Source: Antennarius striatus (taxonomy: Eukaryota > Chordata > Actinopteri > Lophiiformes > Antennariidae). Taken from it: DNA of 64,000 bases. The stretch's first letter is position 1; every line of letters starts with the position of its first letter. Location: the NCBI RefSeq assembly GCF_040054535.1, contig NC_090783.1:1171001-1235000 (forward strand). Reading direction: 5' to 3'. Made by a program: the position numbers and the translations under genes. Below are positions 47,902 to 60,212 of the stretch, piece by piece. The notes below the pieces were generated by a model, which was not told the DNA's origin, did no database searches, and saw only the letters and a list, made by a program, of their open reading frames with translations.

Positions 47902-49110
47902 CGAACACACAACCCGAGGAACAAATAGACACCCAAACGGAGTAAAAACCGGCGATGGACAGAAACAGGATGATTGACAGGAGTGTTTAACCGACGCCTC
48001 CTCAGGTCGGCGCCGCCCTCCTGCGAGAGCTGCAGCTCCTCACCTCTGGTGACCCCGCCCACTCGTGTTAACAACACCTCTCTCTCTCTCCTCTCGTTTC
48101 TGTTCGAACATACTTTTGTTTCCACGGAAACAAAGTCGTCTCAGATGGCCGACGGAGGGACGATCGTTCCCCTGGTGGTCTGGATCCTTCTCACCGGACG
48201 GACAATAACACCGTTCCTCCCGTCATCAGCAGACCATGATTTATTCAGAGCCGTCCCCATAGCGCCGGTGTGATGGGGGGGGGGCACACGATGCCGTGGG
48301 AAGAGGTGCCTCCCCTTCTTTTCTCATCACCGTTCTCTTCCTGTTCCTTCCTGCCTCGGTATTCTCATCTCGCCGTCTTTCTCCTCCCTCTCCCTCGCTC
48401 GCTCCACCCCCCCCCCCCCAAGATGATTCCTGTCGATCTTTTATCAACCTCGCAACATGGAACAGACCCCCCTCCCCCAGGTGGATGAAGTCCGTCACTC
48501 TTTTCAGGTACTGCGATGGGTTTGAAGACTATTTTTTACGACTTTATACTGATGATGATCAACTGTTTGTGGAAGGAGGTCAACAAACAAGACAGGAAGA
48601 CATGGGATGGCGTCTGAAACGGGAACGCCCCCTCTGTACAACGTTAGCCAATGCAGACGAACAAATAACCATCCGTCACTTCTGATTCGTCGGCTCCATG
48701 GGTTCCTAGCGGCGCTCAAACGTCCCTTCCTTTACCTCCTCTTCGCTCTCAGCAGACATACTGGAGGGGCGACATGGGCGGGGTGACAGAAAGAGATAGC
48801 TTGGCTCCGCCCCCCAAAAAGGGAAGCAATGAGGAAATCTATGATTGGTTTATCCAGTGGTTGCATCCATTTAACAATCTTTTTTAAATCGATAACTGCT
48901 GTGATTTAGTGTTCCCTTTTTAACCCCAAAATAATGATTAGTAAGATATTTCTGATCCCTGCAATGTCAGTGCCCCCTGGTGGAGATACATGGAGCATCA
49001 CACCAATGAGAAATGGAGTTCATCAGTTCAGTTCCGTCCCCCAAAAGCTCAGTGCTAGGCCTTGCTCAGGCCTGTCTCGTTATTTCACGTTTCCTCCCCT
49101 GGCAGGACTC

Positions 49111-52100
49111 CTAACCCTCGCTCAGTCTGGACTCTTTGTTGTAAGGGTTCTCCAGAAGGTAGCGATACCTGTCGAAGTGCTCCAGCATGTACTTGGGGGC
49201 GTACATGTGCTCTTTAGGGTCCGCGAGGGGGTATTCCTGCAGAGAGCCATCGAACCAGCCTCCGGTCTTGATCAGATCGCGGATGTAGTTGAGGTCACGC
49301 TTGTCCTCGTAGTCGCCCCACCTCGGGAAGTCTCCGTTCTGCGCCGACACCAGCTTGAAGTAGATCCCCTCGGGCGTGAAGCACCAGGAGCAGTGCCACC
49401 CGGCAAAGTGGAAGGGGCTGCCGATGGACCACTGCACCAGGATGTGCCCTGTGTCGTTCTCGTACTTACGGAAACCCGACATGGTGTAGTATTCTCGGCG
49501 GCGGAGTTTGATACCGTCGCCATCGTAGACGGCGCGGAGCATCCCCAAAGTGCAGCCGGATATGACCTCTAGGGAGCCGAACTGCTTCCAGAAAAATCCA
49601 TACAGAGACTGGATGTAGGGAGAGAAGAGCACAAACCAGAATTAGAACCAGTTATTTTGAACAATTCCTGGTGTTGGGGTACCAAGGCTACCTTGCGCAT
49701 GTGGATGGCGAAAGGTTCCGTCCAGCCGTCAAACAGCTTGAGAAAAACGAGACCCTCACGAGCTGGGATTTCGTCCGCGTCATTGATGACGAAGACATCG
49801 TCCGATCTCCCGCCGACCACCCTGGACATGCCGTTGTGTGTCAGGAAGGTACGCAGGTAGTCATCGGCAATCCAGCCGTCCTGGCGACCACCATCCGGGA
49901 AGTGGTCGAGGAACACGTACAGGATCTTGTGGCGTATGTAGTCATACGTACCGTTGAGGAGGAGCCGCAGGAAACTGGAAATAACAGATAAACCACAGCT
50001 TTTAGTGGAAACTTGAGTCCTGGGTTTATTAACGCAATGTAAGTCTTGCATTGAGGAAATAGGACCTGAATTTAGATCCAAATCCAAAATCTGGGGAGTA
50101 GTTGTGCATCCAACCAGACTTACAATAACAACAATTCACTTTTTCTTTGTTTAAAACATGATAACAAAAGACGACCTGGTAAACCTGCCAAAAGGCAGTT
50201 CCTCGGTTTGAAGTGTTTCTGGATATTTGCCAATGAGGAAGTTTCCATGCTTTCCAACAAACTTAGAATAGCTTTTAAATTCCATTTGAATACAGAGAGT
50301 TATTTGGTATAAGCCTTTATCAGACAAGGGTGTGGATTTGCATTATAAAAATAGACGTGTGTCAACAATCTCTTTTTGATCTAAATTGCTGGTGCATAAG
50401 CCATCAAATTCAACTGTGTCAACTTTCTGTCTGATAGAACCAGAGTCGGAAAGAAAGAAAGCCTTGGTGTGGTTCGTTCATCAAAACAACTCATTATCCT
50501 GCAAATAAATGACTTTTGAGGTAATTCACAGCTAAAAGAAGAGAATCCAACTAAAAATATGTCTAAATTAAGGAAAGATGCACAGTAACAGGGCTTCTAG
50601 CAAAAAAAAAGGACAACAAAGATGCCTGTTGGGTAAACGGATTCAACCAACCAAACCTTTCAACCAACAGAAGAAGCAAACCTGTTCGCCCTTTCACGTC
50701 TCTATCAACATGCTAAAAAGCACACAAAGGAAATAGTTTGAAGACACATCCCATGATTGCCAAAACCAGCCTCTCCCTCCAGCACGCCACTCTGGTTCTC
50801 TTGGTACTCTGCTGTAAAAATGCTAGAGGTATTTCATGCTGGAGAATAAAAAATAACAAATGCAAGCCAAAGACTACACAACCAGCAGCTTCTCACACAC
50901 ACCCATCTAACAATTGGTGTCTTACGTCAGAGGCCGTTTCTCTCCGTAGGCGGTAAAGTTGGATTCACAAACGAGGAAGAGGTCGACGGCTTGGGCCAAC
51001 TCGTGGAAGCGTACGTGCAGTAGGTCAAACTCGTGGTTGACGTTGATGGCGTTGATGACCCTTCGCGGGGTCTCTCTGGGTGTAAGGCGCTCCTTGGTGG
51101 GCAGGTTGGAGTGGTACACCATGGTGGGAACCCCGCAGTAAGGTCCGTGCCATCCCGGACGACACACACACTTGACCAGGCGCTTGCCGTTGCCCCTTGA
51201 TCTCGCCTTGGCCTTTGGGGTAATAGAAGGCTGTTGCTGGACGTCCAGAAGTTTCCGTTGTCCCGCGGGCCCGGCTCGGGCACCCTCCCCAACTCTGTCG
51301 GCCATGGATGCCCCCGATTTTTCGTTATACTCTTTCGGGGCAGCCACCTCCGTCCCCTGCCTGAAACAAAGTGCTCCAGCTTTGGTTCGGACAAAATAAG
51401 GGGTCTTGTCATCTTGAAGCTGGTGGGTGCGGGTGTGGAGATCGCCCATAATTCTTTCCGCAGTGTCCGGCAGTCTATCCTTGTGTGCCCCCTGGTGCTC
51501 CCTCCCCAACGGGACCTCTGGTAGCTCGGGTCCAGAAGGTTGTGATAGCTGGCTGGGATTCCGTGTTTTCAGGATGTCTTCAGCTCCACCCTGAAAGGAC
51601 AAATGAGAGTTTTAAAACTGCAACCCACTCATGATGAAATGACTCTACACTTGAACTTTTGTACTGGAAGCTGCGCATATTTTTCGTTATTCCAAGACTT
51701 AGTTTTGTTTTATTAAACTTGCTCTATATGTAAGATGAGCTCTTGGCACCTCAGAGCTATTTATGAGTTGAAGATACCGAACAGCAGACATTCAACTTAT
51801 CTGATTTAAACCAAATCTGTCTGTTCCTACAACTGAAGGAGATCCAAGCTTGTTTTTGTCAGGACTGATGCCAACATCCCAGAAGGGGAAGCTGCACACC
51901 AAATGTCTCGCTCCTTCAAGTACTTTTGAAACAGAACTGCAGCGGAGTGAAGGACATCCTCCTCCGAAGAGGTCACGTGTGGGGTAAGGAAACAATCTAA
52001 CCTCGTTTGGGGCGTCACCCCGCTGATGGTTTTCCGGTATCTCCCAGGGGTGAGGAGGCGCTGGTTCTTCCCTCAGAGGGTTGCTGCCCATCCCTCGTCC

Positions 52101-52370
52101 TCCCCTAGGTTCGGCGTTGACGTCCAACTGATGGAGCACAGGTAGAGGAGGAGCCTCCTCCGGGGAGGCAGGGCTGAGTGGGGTGGTGGCCACGCCCTTC
52201 TCCCTCCAGAAGAAGTCGGTGACCATGATGAAGGACTTGATGTTGGGGTACGGGGCAGAGAGCTCACGCAGCAGGGAGACGTAGTGGAGGGCCTTGTAGT
52301 AATGGAGGAAGGAGATGACGCACAGGCCCACTGTGCACAGCAAGAACACCCGATGCCGCCGCATCTTCAT
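49111..52370 (-). CDS. mgat3: Beta-1,4-mannosyl-glycoprotein 4-beta-N-acetylglucosaminyltransferase (GnT-III)
   Basis: Four coding exons (52370-52002, 51590-50926, 49974-49692, 49608-49111) join in phase to 604 residues (human 533). GnT-III, a family GT17 Golgi type II enzyme, transfers bisecting GlcNAc from UDP-GlcNAc to the core beta-mannose of N-glycans. The start MKMRRHRVFLLCTVGLCVISFLH matches human MKMRRYKLFLMFC.. and gives the membrane anchor; an acceptor (CCTTCCAG) ends one base before this ATG, so a 5' untranslated exon lies further right. Conserved blocks include PYFVRTKAGALCF, CVCRPGWHGPYCGVPT, RRVINAINVNHEFDLL, VCESNFTAYGE, RQDGWIADDYLRTFL, DADEIPAR, WHCSWCFTPEGIYFKLVSAQ and FPRWGDYEDKRDLNYIR. 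The stem between anchor and catalytic domain is longer and less conserved than in human. Mammalian MGAT3 coding sequence is contained in one exon, so the three introns here are notable. Confidence 0.96.
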
Positions 52371-53889
52371 CCTGGAAGGACAGGAAGGTGAGGAAGAGGA
52401 GAAACAACAGGAAACTACAAACATTTGCCTCCTAAATGACCTCAACAAGCAGATCTGGACCGGATCTGGACTTCCTGAATCTGGTTAACCGCTGCAAAAT
52501 TAAAATGACTATGGGGTAGCAAAAAAGATCCGTATTTTACCCTTCAAACTCTGCCTTTTAAGACTCAGGTTTTCCAGTTTGCCTCCAGGAATTACAACAA
52601 TGTAGCTGAGGAGAGGCAAAAAGTACTTCAGCCTCATGTCCTTTTAAAAATGCTAACAGGGTTAGCTTGATTTAATTATGGACGCCTGGCATGAGCCCTG
52701 TTTTGTAGTTGGTGGCTGTAATGGAGGTCCAGGACAGAAAGAGAAGCATTTCTTTACTGGTGATCCTCAGATTGCAGAGAACTCGTTGAGGAATGACAAT
52801 GTCCTGCAAATGTAGGGATTTCGGATAATCCTCATCAAGTCCAGCTTGTTCAAACCGGACTGGACTTGAATGAAACACAAATTTGTGTCTGTCTTGGCTT
52901 TAAATCACGTTGTCTTCAACATCACTGCACTTCTTCTTTACTTTAAAGAGGTGAAAAGGAAGCGTTAGCAGTCCAAACTGGTTTTTTAAAGACTATACAC
53001 CCCACCGACACAACAATAAGATGAGTCACACACTGAAAGGAAGAGGTGGAGGGAACCGATGCTGACGTGAGGTCGGTGATAAGTTCTCAGGTTTCTGCAG
53101 AACCTGACGTAGCAGCGACCAGCTCGAAACGTAATTACGTTGGATGTCATTACAACCTGCAACACCCAAGACGAGTAGAGCGATGCAACGGTAAATACAA
53201 ACGCAGGAGTTCAGGTTTCCAAACTAACTGAGGTAATGCTTTACAAACGCTGATCAAAGGACGAGGAGGGGCTTTGATCAATCAATACATACTGCTTTGA
53301 TCTATAACCCAACTACAGATACCCGCCGGGAAAGGAAAGCCAACCCCACACCAGGATGTAGACACATTCATCCAGTATTAGTAGACTTTGAGGAAACCTG
53401 TCATCCGTCACTTACAAATAGATGGGTCTCAGGAGTCGAACCAGTGCCTTCTGCAGAATCAGAACCAGGGTGCCTCTGGACCAAGACATGATGGAAGACG
53501 TTACTCCAGTGTGTTCACAACAGTGTTCATACATGAGTGCTAGGAACAACCTCTCAGGGGCAAAGCTAGGCAACAGGAAAGAATGGTGCTTGTCTGGTTT
53601 TGTCAGAAACTCTCTTTGTTACTAGGAAACTCATGTTTTCAGGTCGACACCTTCAACAGCAAATGTTAAAAAAACAGTTCTAAACCAGTTAGTGAGTTTT
53701 CACCAGATGACACATGACCAAGAATGTAAGTCATGAACTCTGGACTGTGCAGAAGTCTTCTTCCTGGGTGTCGTAGCAGACGTGCTACCTGAAGGACCGT
53801 TGGAGGTCCAGTGGAGTCCCAGCTCCCACAGACATCACAGATTTGAATATTTTTTTTGTGGTAAATTGTAAGTAAGTGGTGGCTGTAAA

Positions 53890-54500
53890 TTTTTTACATC
53901 CCGCTTCAAAGCAGGGATGTATTGTAATTGTCAGTGTTCCTCTGTCCGTCCGTTAGTTAGTCCACCAGATATCTTTGCTGGTCTTGCACCAGGAGCTAGT
54001 GTGACTAAGCTACTGTGGCTCAGTGTAAAAGAATGAGTAAACCACAAAAAGCCACATTGTGTGTCCAAGACAGCGGCTGGCTGTACTAGCAAGTACAACT
54101 ACCAGTAAACACTGAGTAATATTTTGTATGACTATCTTCACAGAGTGAATGCAAGTTTTCAATTGTTGGGAGGTGTAAAACCACACTCGTCGTAGGGGTG
54201 TGTGGCGGGGATACCCCCCCTGCATGGGGGATCGGGGGCCCCCCCAGGAAATGTTTTAGAAAATGGGGTTGTTTTCCTGCATTCAGTTTACCTCCAAAAA
54301 CCCCCTAAAGCCAGCAGCTGGAGCTGAACTCTCTTTATTTCTGTCCTACTTGATGCAGGAATGAATGTGAGATTCAACCATTGAAAACTTCATTCACTCT
54401 GAAGATACAGTCAGACTAAATATTACTCAGTGTTTACTGGTGGTTTACTGAGACTAGAACACATTTGAACTTTGACCACCACCAACACCATTGGTACGCC
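53890..54500. mobile_element. Inverted-repeat element (MITE-like)
   Basis: Arms at 54101-54167 and 54376-54441 are reverse complements with scattered mismatches (shared core ATTACTCAGTGTTTACTGG). They flank about 210 bases with G-rich and C-rich tracts. A short hairpin ACATCCC..GGGATGT lies near 53897-53921 on the left side. The outer limits are uncertain and no transposase is seen. Confidence 0.55.
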
Positions 54501-54955
54501 ATAGTTTAGTTTAGTTTAGTTTTTAATTCAATAACATGATTTTTCATTTCAATTGAAAAAGGCATGAAAAATATCAAGCGAAGTATTGATAATATCTTTC
54601 ATTGACCTTCTGATCGGTCTGTCACCACTCCTCCCCCCTCTCAGCATTCACCATTTGTTGTTTAGTTAGAATTTTAACGCAAAATCTACTATAAAACACT
54701 CTATTCTCATTTTCTTTCAATCGATCGTCCTCTCCTTGTCGTCCACCAATTTGCGGGTTTAGCTTGTAAAAAAAGAATCATTTTGTTTTCATTGAACGAG
54801 AGGAGGTCATGACCCGAGTTTATATTTAATGATCGGGAGCGTTCGGGTCACTTCGGATATTTCCGTCAGCATGCGGAAATAGCTGCGCCAGCGGAAACAG
54901 CGGTGCTAACGACAAAATAAGACACTTAATTATTGAATTTCTAATAAATCCAGTA

Positions 54956-55060
54956 ATCCCTCACTTATTCGCGCTTCAAGATGCACGGCTTCACTACATC
55001 ACAGATTTTTATTAGGTAGTCACATGATATTGTATGCGCATGCTATTGGCTGACAGCATC
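54956..55060. mobile_element. Second copy of the 31.9-kb MITE-like family
   Basis: Matches 31874-31978 over about 105 bases, including GCACGGCTTC, AGATTTTTA and CTATTGGCTGACAGCATC. It begins AATCCCTCACTTATTCGCG, the expected terminal sequence. The right end is not recognised. Confidence 0.6.
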
Positions 55061-56032
55061 CGTTACGAGACTCTTCTTCCTCCCTCGTCTTTTCTTCTGG
55101 GATCCATCTTTTCTTCTCAGGGCTTATGGGTCGCCGCCTCGGAGAACGCTAACGCGCTAAGTGGGTTTAATAATGCAAGCAAGTCAACAGAAGTGCGTGT
55201 TGAGGTAAAAGGAGGAGGTGGATACTGGGTAAGGGGGTGGGGCCAGAGTGAGTCCCGCCTCTGAGAGCCCCGGCACCGGATATTATCTGGGTGTAACGGG
55301 TGCAATTGGGGATGAAGACTTCAAACGCGAAAAAGGAAACGTCTGCAGCCTTTGCATTGTGATAACAAATCAATCATTATGATCAATCAGTCCAGCTGCA
55401 GCGTGCAATCAGATCCCAGCATCCTCTAATCATCATCATCATCATCTCAGTGCTCCCCACCCCTGACCTGGATTCCTTTTCCTCCTTTCCGTCTCCAGAT
55501 TCTTCTAGTTGTTGATTTAACAGCAGGACAAAAACGTTTGGGGGGTGGCGACGGCGGCTCACCAACTTCCCGATTCCCTGCTAACTCCTACGCCGTCGTC
55601 CATCTCGGCGCAGCTCCGGTAACGAATGCAGCGAACGATTTGTTCCTCCATTAATCCATTAATCCTGACCTTTATTTGGCCACGCCCACTCACTTCTGTC
55701 GCTATGTGCTAACGCTAACAGGCTAACCGCTCAGATGGGGCTAGTTGGTTTCCGCCTGGCGCTGGATTAACTTGTTTGTTCGACAGGGTGTGCAGATCAT
55801 TTTGACGGTAAACAAGCGCGCTAGCTGCTTTTCCCCAGGTATGTCATTATTTTCCAGACGGGATGAAAACACCCCCCCCCATGTCCCCCCCCCACCATCC
55901 TCTTCCTCCTGGCCGACTGAGAATCATTCGCTGCCAGAACTTCTTCTATCTGCGCCTGAAGGATTGACGTTTGCTAATTCTGTTCGTTAACGGCGGCGAC
56001 GGCGGCCGATGCGAAGGAGGCGTCCTCTCAAA

Positions 56033-56090
56033 CTGAAAGCAACACCTAGCATGTGACTGGTTAGCGTCACATGCTAGGTGTTGCTTTCAG
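56033..56090. repeat. Perfect 25-bp inverted repeat with 8-base loop
   Basis: The left arm 56033-56057 (starting CTGAAAGCAACACCTAGC) and right arm 56066-56090 (ending AGGTGTTGCTTTCAG) are exact reverse complements around the loop TGGTTAGC. It could be a young palindrome, a MITE core or a short hairpin transcript. Confidence 0.9.
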
Positions 56091-57465
56091 CTTGGGCAGG
56101 TCAACGAAGTGAAGAACTCCAGGCGGGAGGCGTTTCCATTGTCTTCTACCATTGTTGCTACGGAAACAGGAAGATGGAAGCAATTAGACCGGTTCCATCT
56201 GGCTCGGGTTGAACTGTGCATTACTTTGGAGTCCAGGCAGTAATTGCTGAACGCACAAAAACCGGGCTGATGGCAGTGGCGTCTGGCGCCGTCCTGACCA
56301 CGATCGTTGCTGAACAGGAACTCAGCGCTGATAAGCGTGCGATCTGCAGGTTGACCCCCTGCTATCAGCGCCGAGACGTACGGCGCTCGGGGGCGACACC
56401 CGAACGCATCTCGTTCAGCCGCAGCAGATGACTGTTATCGTGGAGTCGACGACGAAAGAAAGTGTGTTCAGAGAAAACGAGAAGAGGCCCGCAAAGGATG
56501 ATGGGAGGAAAACGGAGGGCAGGATGAGACGACAGCGTGCTTTTACTTTCTTGATTTCCTGAAAAATCATCAATGCTGATTTTAGATTCTGAGATAAGGA
56601 CATAAAGAGGTGGAGATTTCATCCGAACATCCATAACGTCTGGCAGCTCTATCGGATTCAAGCCTCCATCAGCGGCAAACGGTTGCTTAGCAACCAGATA
56701 TGTTTAGAGTTTTATCTCAGAACTTGTGACGCCGTTCGTGGAATCAGAAAAGGTCAAATTCCTGGTGACCAGAAGCGATTAAATCGTGACATCATCCCAG
56801 GAATTTAAAAGCCGACTGACTGGACTGAGGTGACAGTAACATCTCGGCCGCATCCCGTTTCGCTTCTCGTCTCTTTCGACGCTCGCTTTCGTCAGCTAGC
56901 GGTTTGCAGATGGCGGCGGCGTCTCATTAGCGGATAAACGCCGACACGTGTTTGATCGGAAGCGCAGCTGTGTGTCGACAGAGGGAACCTGGGAAGGTGT
57001 GGCGTTCACGTTCACGCCTGGAGGCCGCGTTCAGCGATTCACCCACGAAAAAACCCACTTCCTGAGTCAAAACGTGGGCAGATGGGCAACCTGAGGTGAT
57101 AAAATATAAAACAGGAAACTGGGGCAACTAAAAATACCAGCCTGACGTGAAGGAGCTGCAGGTCCACGTGGGACGTTCACTCACGCTGGGAAATAAAAGC
57201 GCCGATGGAGCCGATTAAAAGCTGAAGCAGCTGAAACAGTTTTATATCCCGCGACTCGATTGTTACTCACGCGTGATCACACGCTTTATCTGTTAGCATT
57301 TGGCTCACACGTAGCCACAGGTCAAACTCCACATGTTTCTCCAATCAGAAGAGCGTTTTTGTCCTTTTTGGCTCCGCCAGGCACCTGTAGCCCAGCTGTG
57401 GAGGTTTGAGACGACACGTGTTATTGATTACTGATCGTCTATATCTGTGGACAACAACCTTTTAT

Positions 57466-57735
57466 CTCCACAGACCGGTTCAAGGTGCGGCGGATAAATC
57501 CAAAAAAAATAAAATACGACCAGCATTAAACTGTTTATTCTAAATATAATAATAAAGGTGAATCCAGTTTGAATCAACTTTATTAGCAGCGTCCTCGTAA
57601 AGTCACACCAACACTTGTTTCCTGTTGGTTTTGCTAGCTTTGGGAGTTTCAGTTTAGCGGCCAGAGCGGCCCCTTTAAGAAGGTAGTCATGTGACCGAGG
57701 CAAGCATCTCCACAAGAGTGACTTATAAACAGATG
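57466..57735 (+). repeat. Dispersed repeat, copy 1
   Basis: Aligns to 63652-63962 in the same orientation. Shared stretches include CTCCACAGACCGGTT, CAGCATTAAACTGTTT, CAACTTTATTAGCAGCGTCC, CCCCTTTAAGAAGGTAGTC and GTGACTTATAAACAGATG. No coding capacity is seen and the class is unknown. Confidence 0.8.
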
Positions 57736-58517
57736 TGGAGGAGAAATTCCACTCATTTAAAACCAAACATTGTTTTGCTCTTTTCCTGCTCTGCAGCTCC
57801 ACGGACTGATCAACAGTTCGTCCAATCGGATCTGGCCGTCCAGATTTTCCCTAACGGGTCGCTCGCCAGGCGCGATCACACGGCCCGTCTCTTGCAGCTC
57901 ACTGTGACGGTTGCAGACAGTTAAAGGTGACGCCGTGCATGCTGGGAATTTGTTTCTGGCTGTTGACGCGGTGAAGCGGCCAGTGTTTGTTAAGTGAAAC
58001 CCTGTATTGTCACAACAACGCTAACGCTAACGGCCACGTTTGACATTCAGGAAGTTAATTTTAGAAAAAAAACTAACACAGACGGAGGAAGCAAAGCAAA
58101 CGAAAGGGCGTCTGCAAATAAAGATAGACGGCCACCGACGAACAATTACAGGAAATGAAACTTGTTAACGCTGAGAGATTCAGGACGACCCTGGGGGGGC
58201 AAAGTCCTTCCCGTCTCCGTCAGAACCAGAAACGTGTTTCTAAAGGGAGATCTCATCAGGCTTTGGTCGATGCTGAAGACGCCGAGACAGGTAGCCGGAG
58301 GAACGTTAATGAATCCAACACAAGATGCAAATTTGAATGCAGATTTGAACACTGTCAGATTTCCTCAAACGCACCACACAGCAGCTGATCCAGCTAGTGT
58401 CATTTAGCTAGCTTAGCCGTCTGCTGCTTTAACACGACCGTAGGCTAGTGGAATAATTCACCTCCTTCTGCTAGCAGTAGCGCTACGTAGCCTCAGACGT
58501 CCAGCAGGAGAAACAGG

Positions 58518-60212
58518 TAGGATGGGATGGGTTAGAAACGTTAGGATGGGTTAGAAACGTTAGGATGGGTTAGAAACGTTAGGATGGGTTAGAAACGTTA
58601 GGATGGGTTAGAAACGTTAGGATGGGTTAGAAACGTTAGGATGGGTTATAAACGTTAGGATGGGTTAGAAACGTTAGGATGGGTTAGAAACGTTAGGATG
58701 GGTTAGAAACGTTAGGATGGGTTAGAAACGTTAGGATGGGTTAGAAACGTTAGGATGGGTTAGAAACGTTAGAATGGGTTAGAAACGTTAGGATGGGTTA
58801 GAAACGTTAGGATGGGTTAGAAACGTTAGGATGGGTTAGAAACGTTAGGATGGGTTAGAAACGTTAGGATGGGTTAGAAACGTTAGGATGGGTTAGAAAC
58901 GTTAGGATGGGTTAGAAACGTTAGAATGGGTTAGAAACGTTAGGATGGGTTAGAAACGTTAGGATGGGATAGAAACGTTAGGATGGGTTAGAAACGTTAG
59001 GATGGGTAAGAAACGTTAGGATGGGTTAGAAACGTTAGGATGGATTAGAAACGTTAGGATGGGATAGAAACGTTAGGATGGGATAGAAACATTAGGATGG
59101 GATACAAACGTTAGGATGGGTAAGAAACGTTAGGATGGGTTAGAAACGTTAGGATGGGTTAGAAACGTTAGGATGGGTTAGAAACGTTAGGATGGGTTAG
59201 AAACGTTAGGATGGGATAGAAACGTTAGGATGGGTTAGAAACGTTAGGATGGGTTAGAAACGTTAGGATGGGTTAGAAACATTAGGATGGGTTATAAACG
59301 TTAGGATGGGATAGAAACGTTAGGATGGGATAGAAACGTTAGGATGGGTTAGAAACGTTAGGATGGGTTAGAAACGTTAGGATGGGTTAGAAACGTTAGG
59401 ATGGGTTAGAAACGTTAGAATGGGTTAGAAACGTTAGGATGGGATAGAAACGTTAGGATGGGTTAGAAACGTTAGGATGGGTTAGAAACGTTAGGATGGA
59501 TTAGAAACGTTAGGATGGGATAGAAACGTTAGGATGGGTTAGAAACGTTAGGATGGGTTAGAAACGTTAGGATGGGTTAGAAACGTTAGGATGGGTTAGA
59601 AACGTTAGGATGGGTTATAAACGTTAGGATGGGATAGAAACGTTAGGATGGGTTAGAAACGTTAGGATGGGTTAGAAACGTTAGGATGGGTTAGAAACGT
59701 TAGGATGGGTTAGAAACGTTAGGATGGGTTAGAAACGTTAGGATGGGTTATAAACGTTAGGATGGGTTATAAACGTTAGGATGGGATAGAAACGTTAGGA
59801 TGGGATAGAAACGTTAGGATGGGATAGAAACGTTAGGATGGGATAGAAACGTTAGGATGGGATAGAAACGTTAGGATGGGTTAGAAACGTTAGGATGGGT
59901 TAGAAACGTTAGGATGGGTTATAAACGTTAGGATGGGTTAGAAACGTTAGGATGGGTTAGAAACGTTAGGATGGGATAGAAACGTTAGGATGGGTTAGAA
60001 ACGTTAGGATGGGTTATAAACGTTAGGATGGGTTAGAAACGTTAGGATGGGTTAGAAACGTTAGGATGGGATAGAAACGTTAGGATGGGTTATAAACGTT
60101 AGGATGGGTTAGAAACGTTAGGATGGGTTAGAAACGTTAGGATGGGTTATAAACGTTAGGATGGGTTATAAACGTTAGGATGGGTAAGAAACGTTAGGAT
60201 GGGATAGAAACA
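58518..60212. repeat. 19-bp minisatellite, about 89 copies
   Basis: The unit GTTAGGATGGGTTAGAAAC is repeated without spacers. Variants in the middle (TTATAAAC, ATAGAAAC, TAAGAAAC) are scattered and partly clustered. Confidence 0.95.

Larger units (their letters stand above)
40561..49110. other. Intergenic region between convergent c1qtnf6 and mgat3
   Basis: It should hold both 3' untranslated regions. No coding gene is recognised. An AATAAA near 41989-41994 could end c1qtnf6. The region carries many CA/GT microsatellites between 44.1 and 47.9 kb, a 10-bp repeat at 42.8 kb, and CTCF-like motifs at 44402-44418, 45715-45728 and 48971-48983. Frames at 48296-48685 and elsewhere lack domains. Confidence 0.6.

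Noticed and set aside
48934-49572. 212-codon plus-strand frame
   Set aside because: It is antisense to the mgat3 last coding exon, which matches GnT-III over its whole length.
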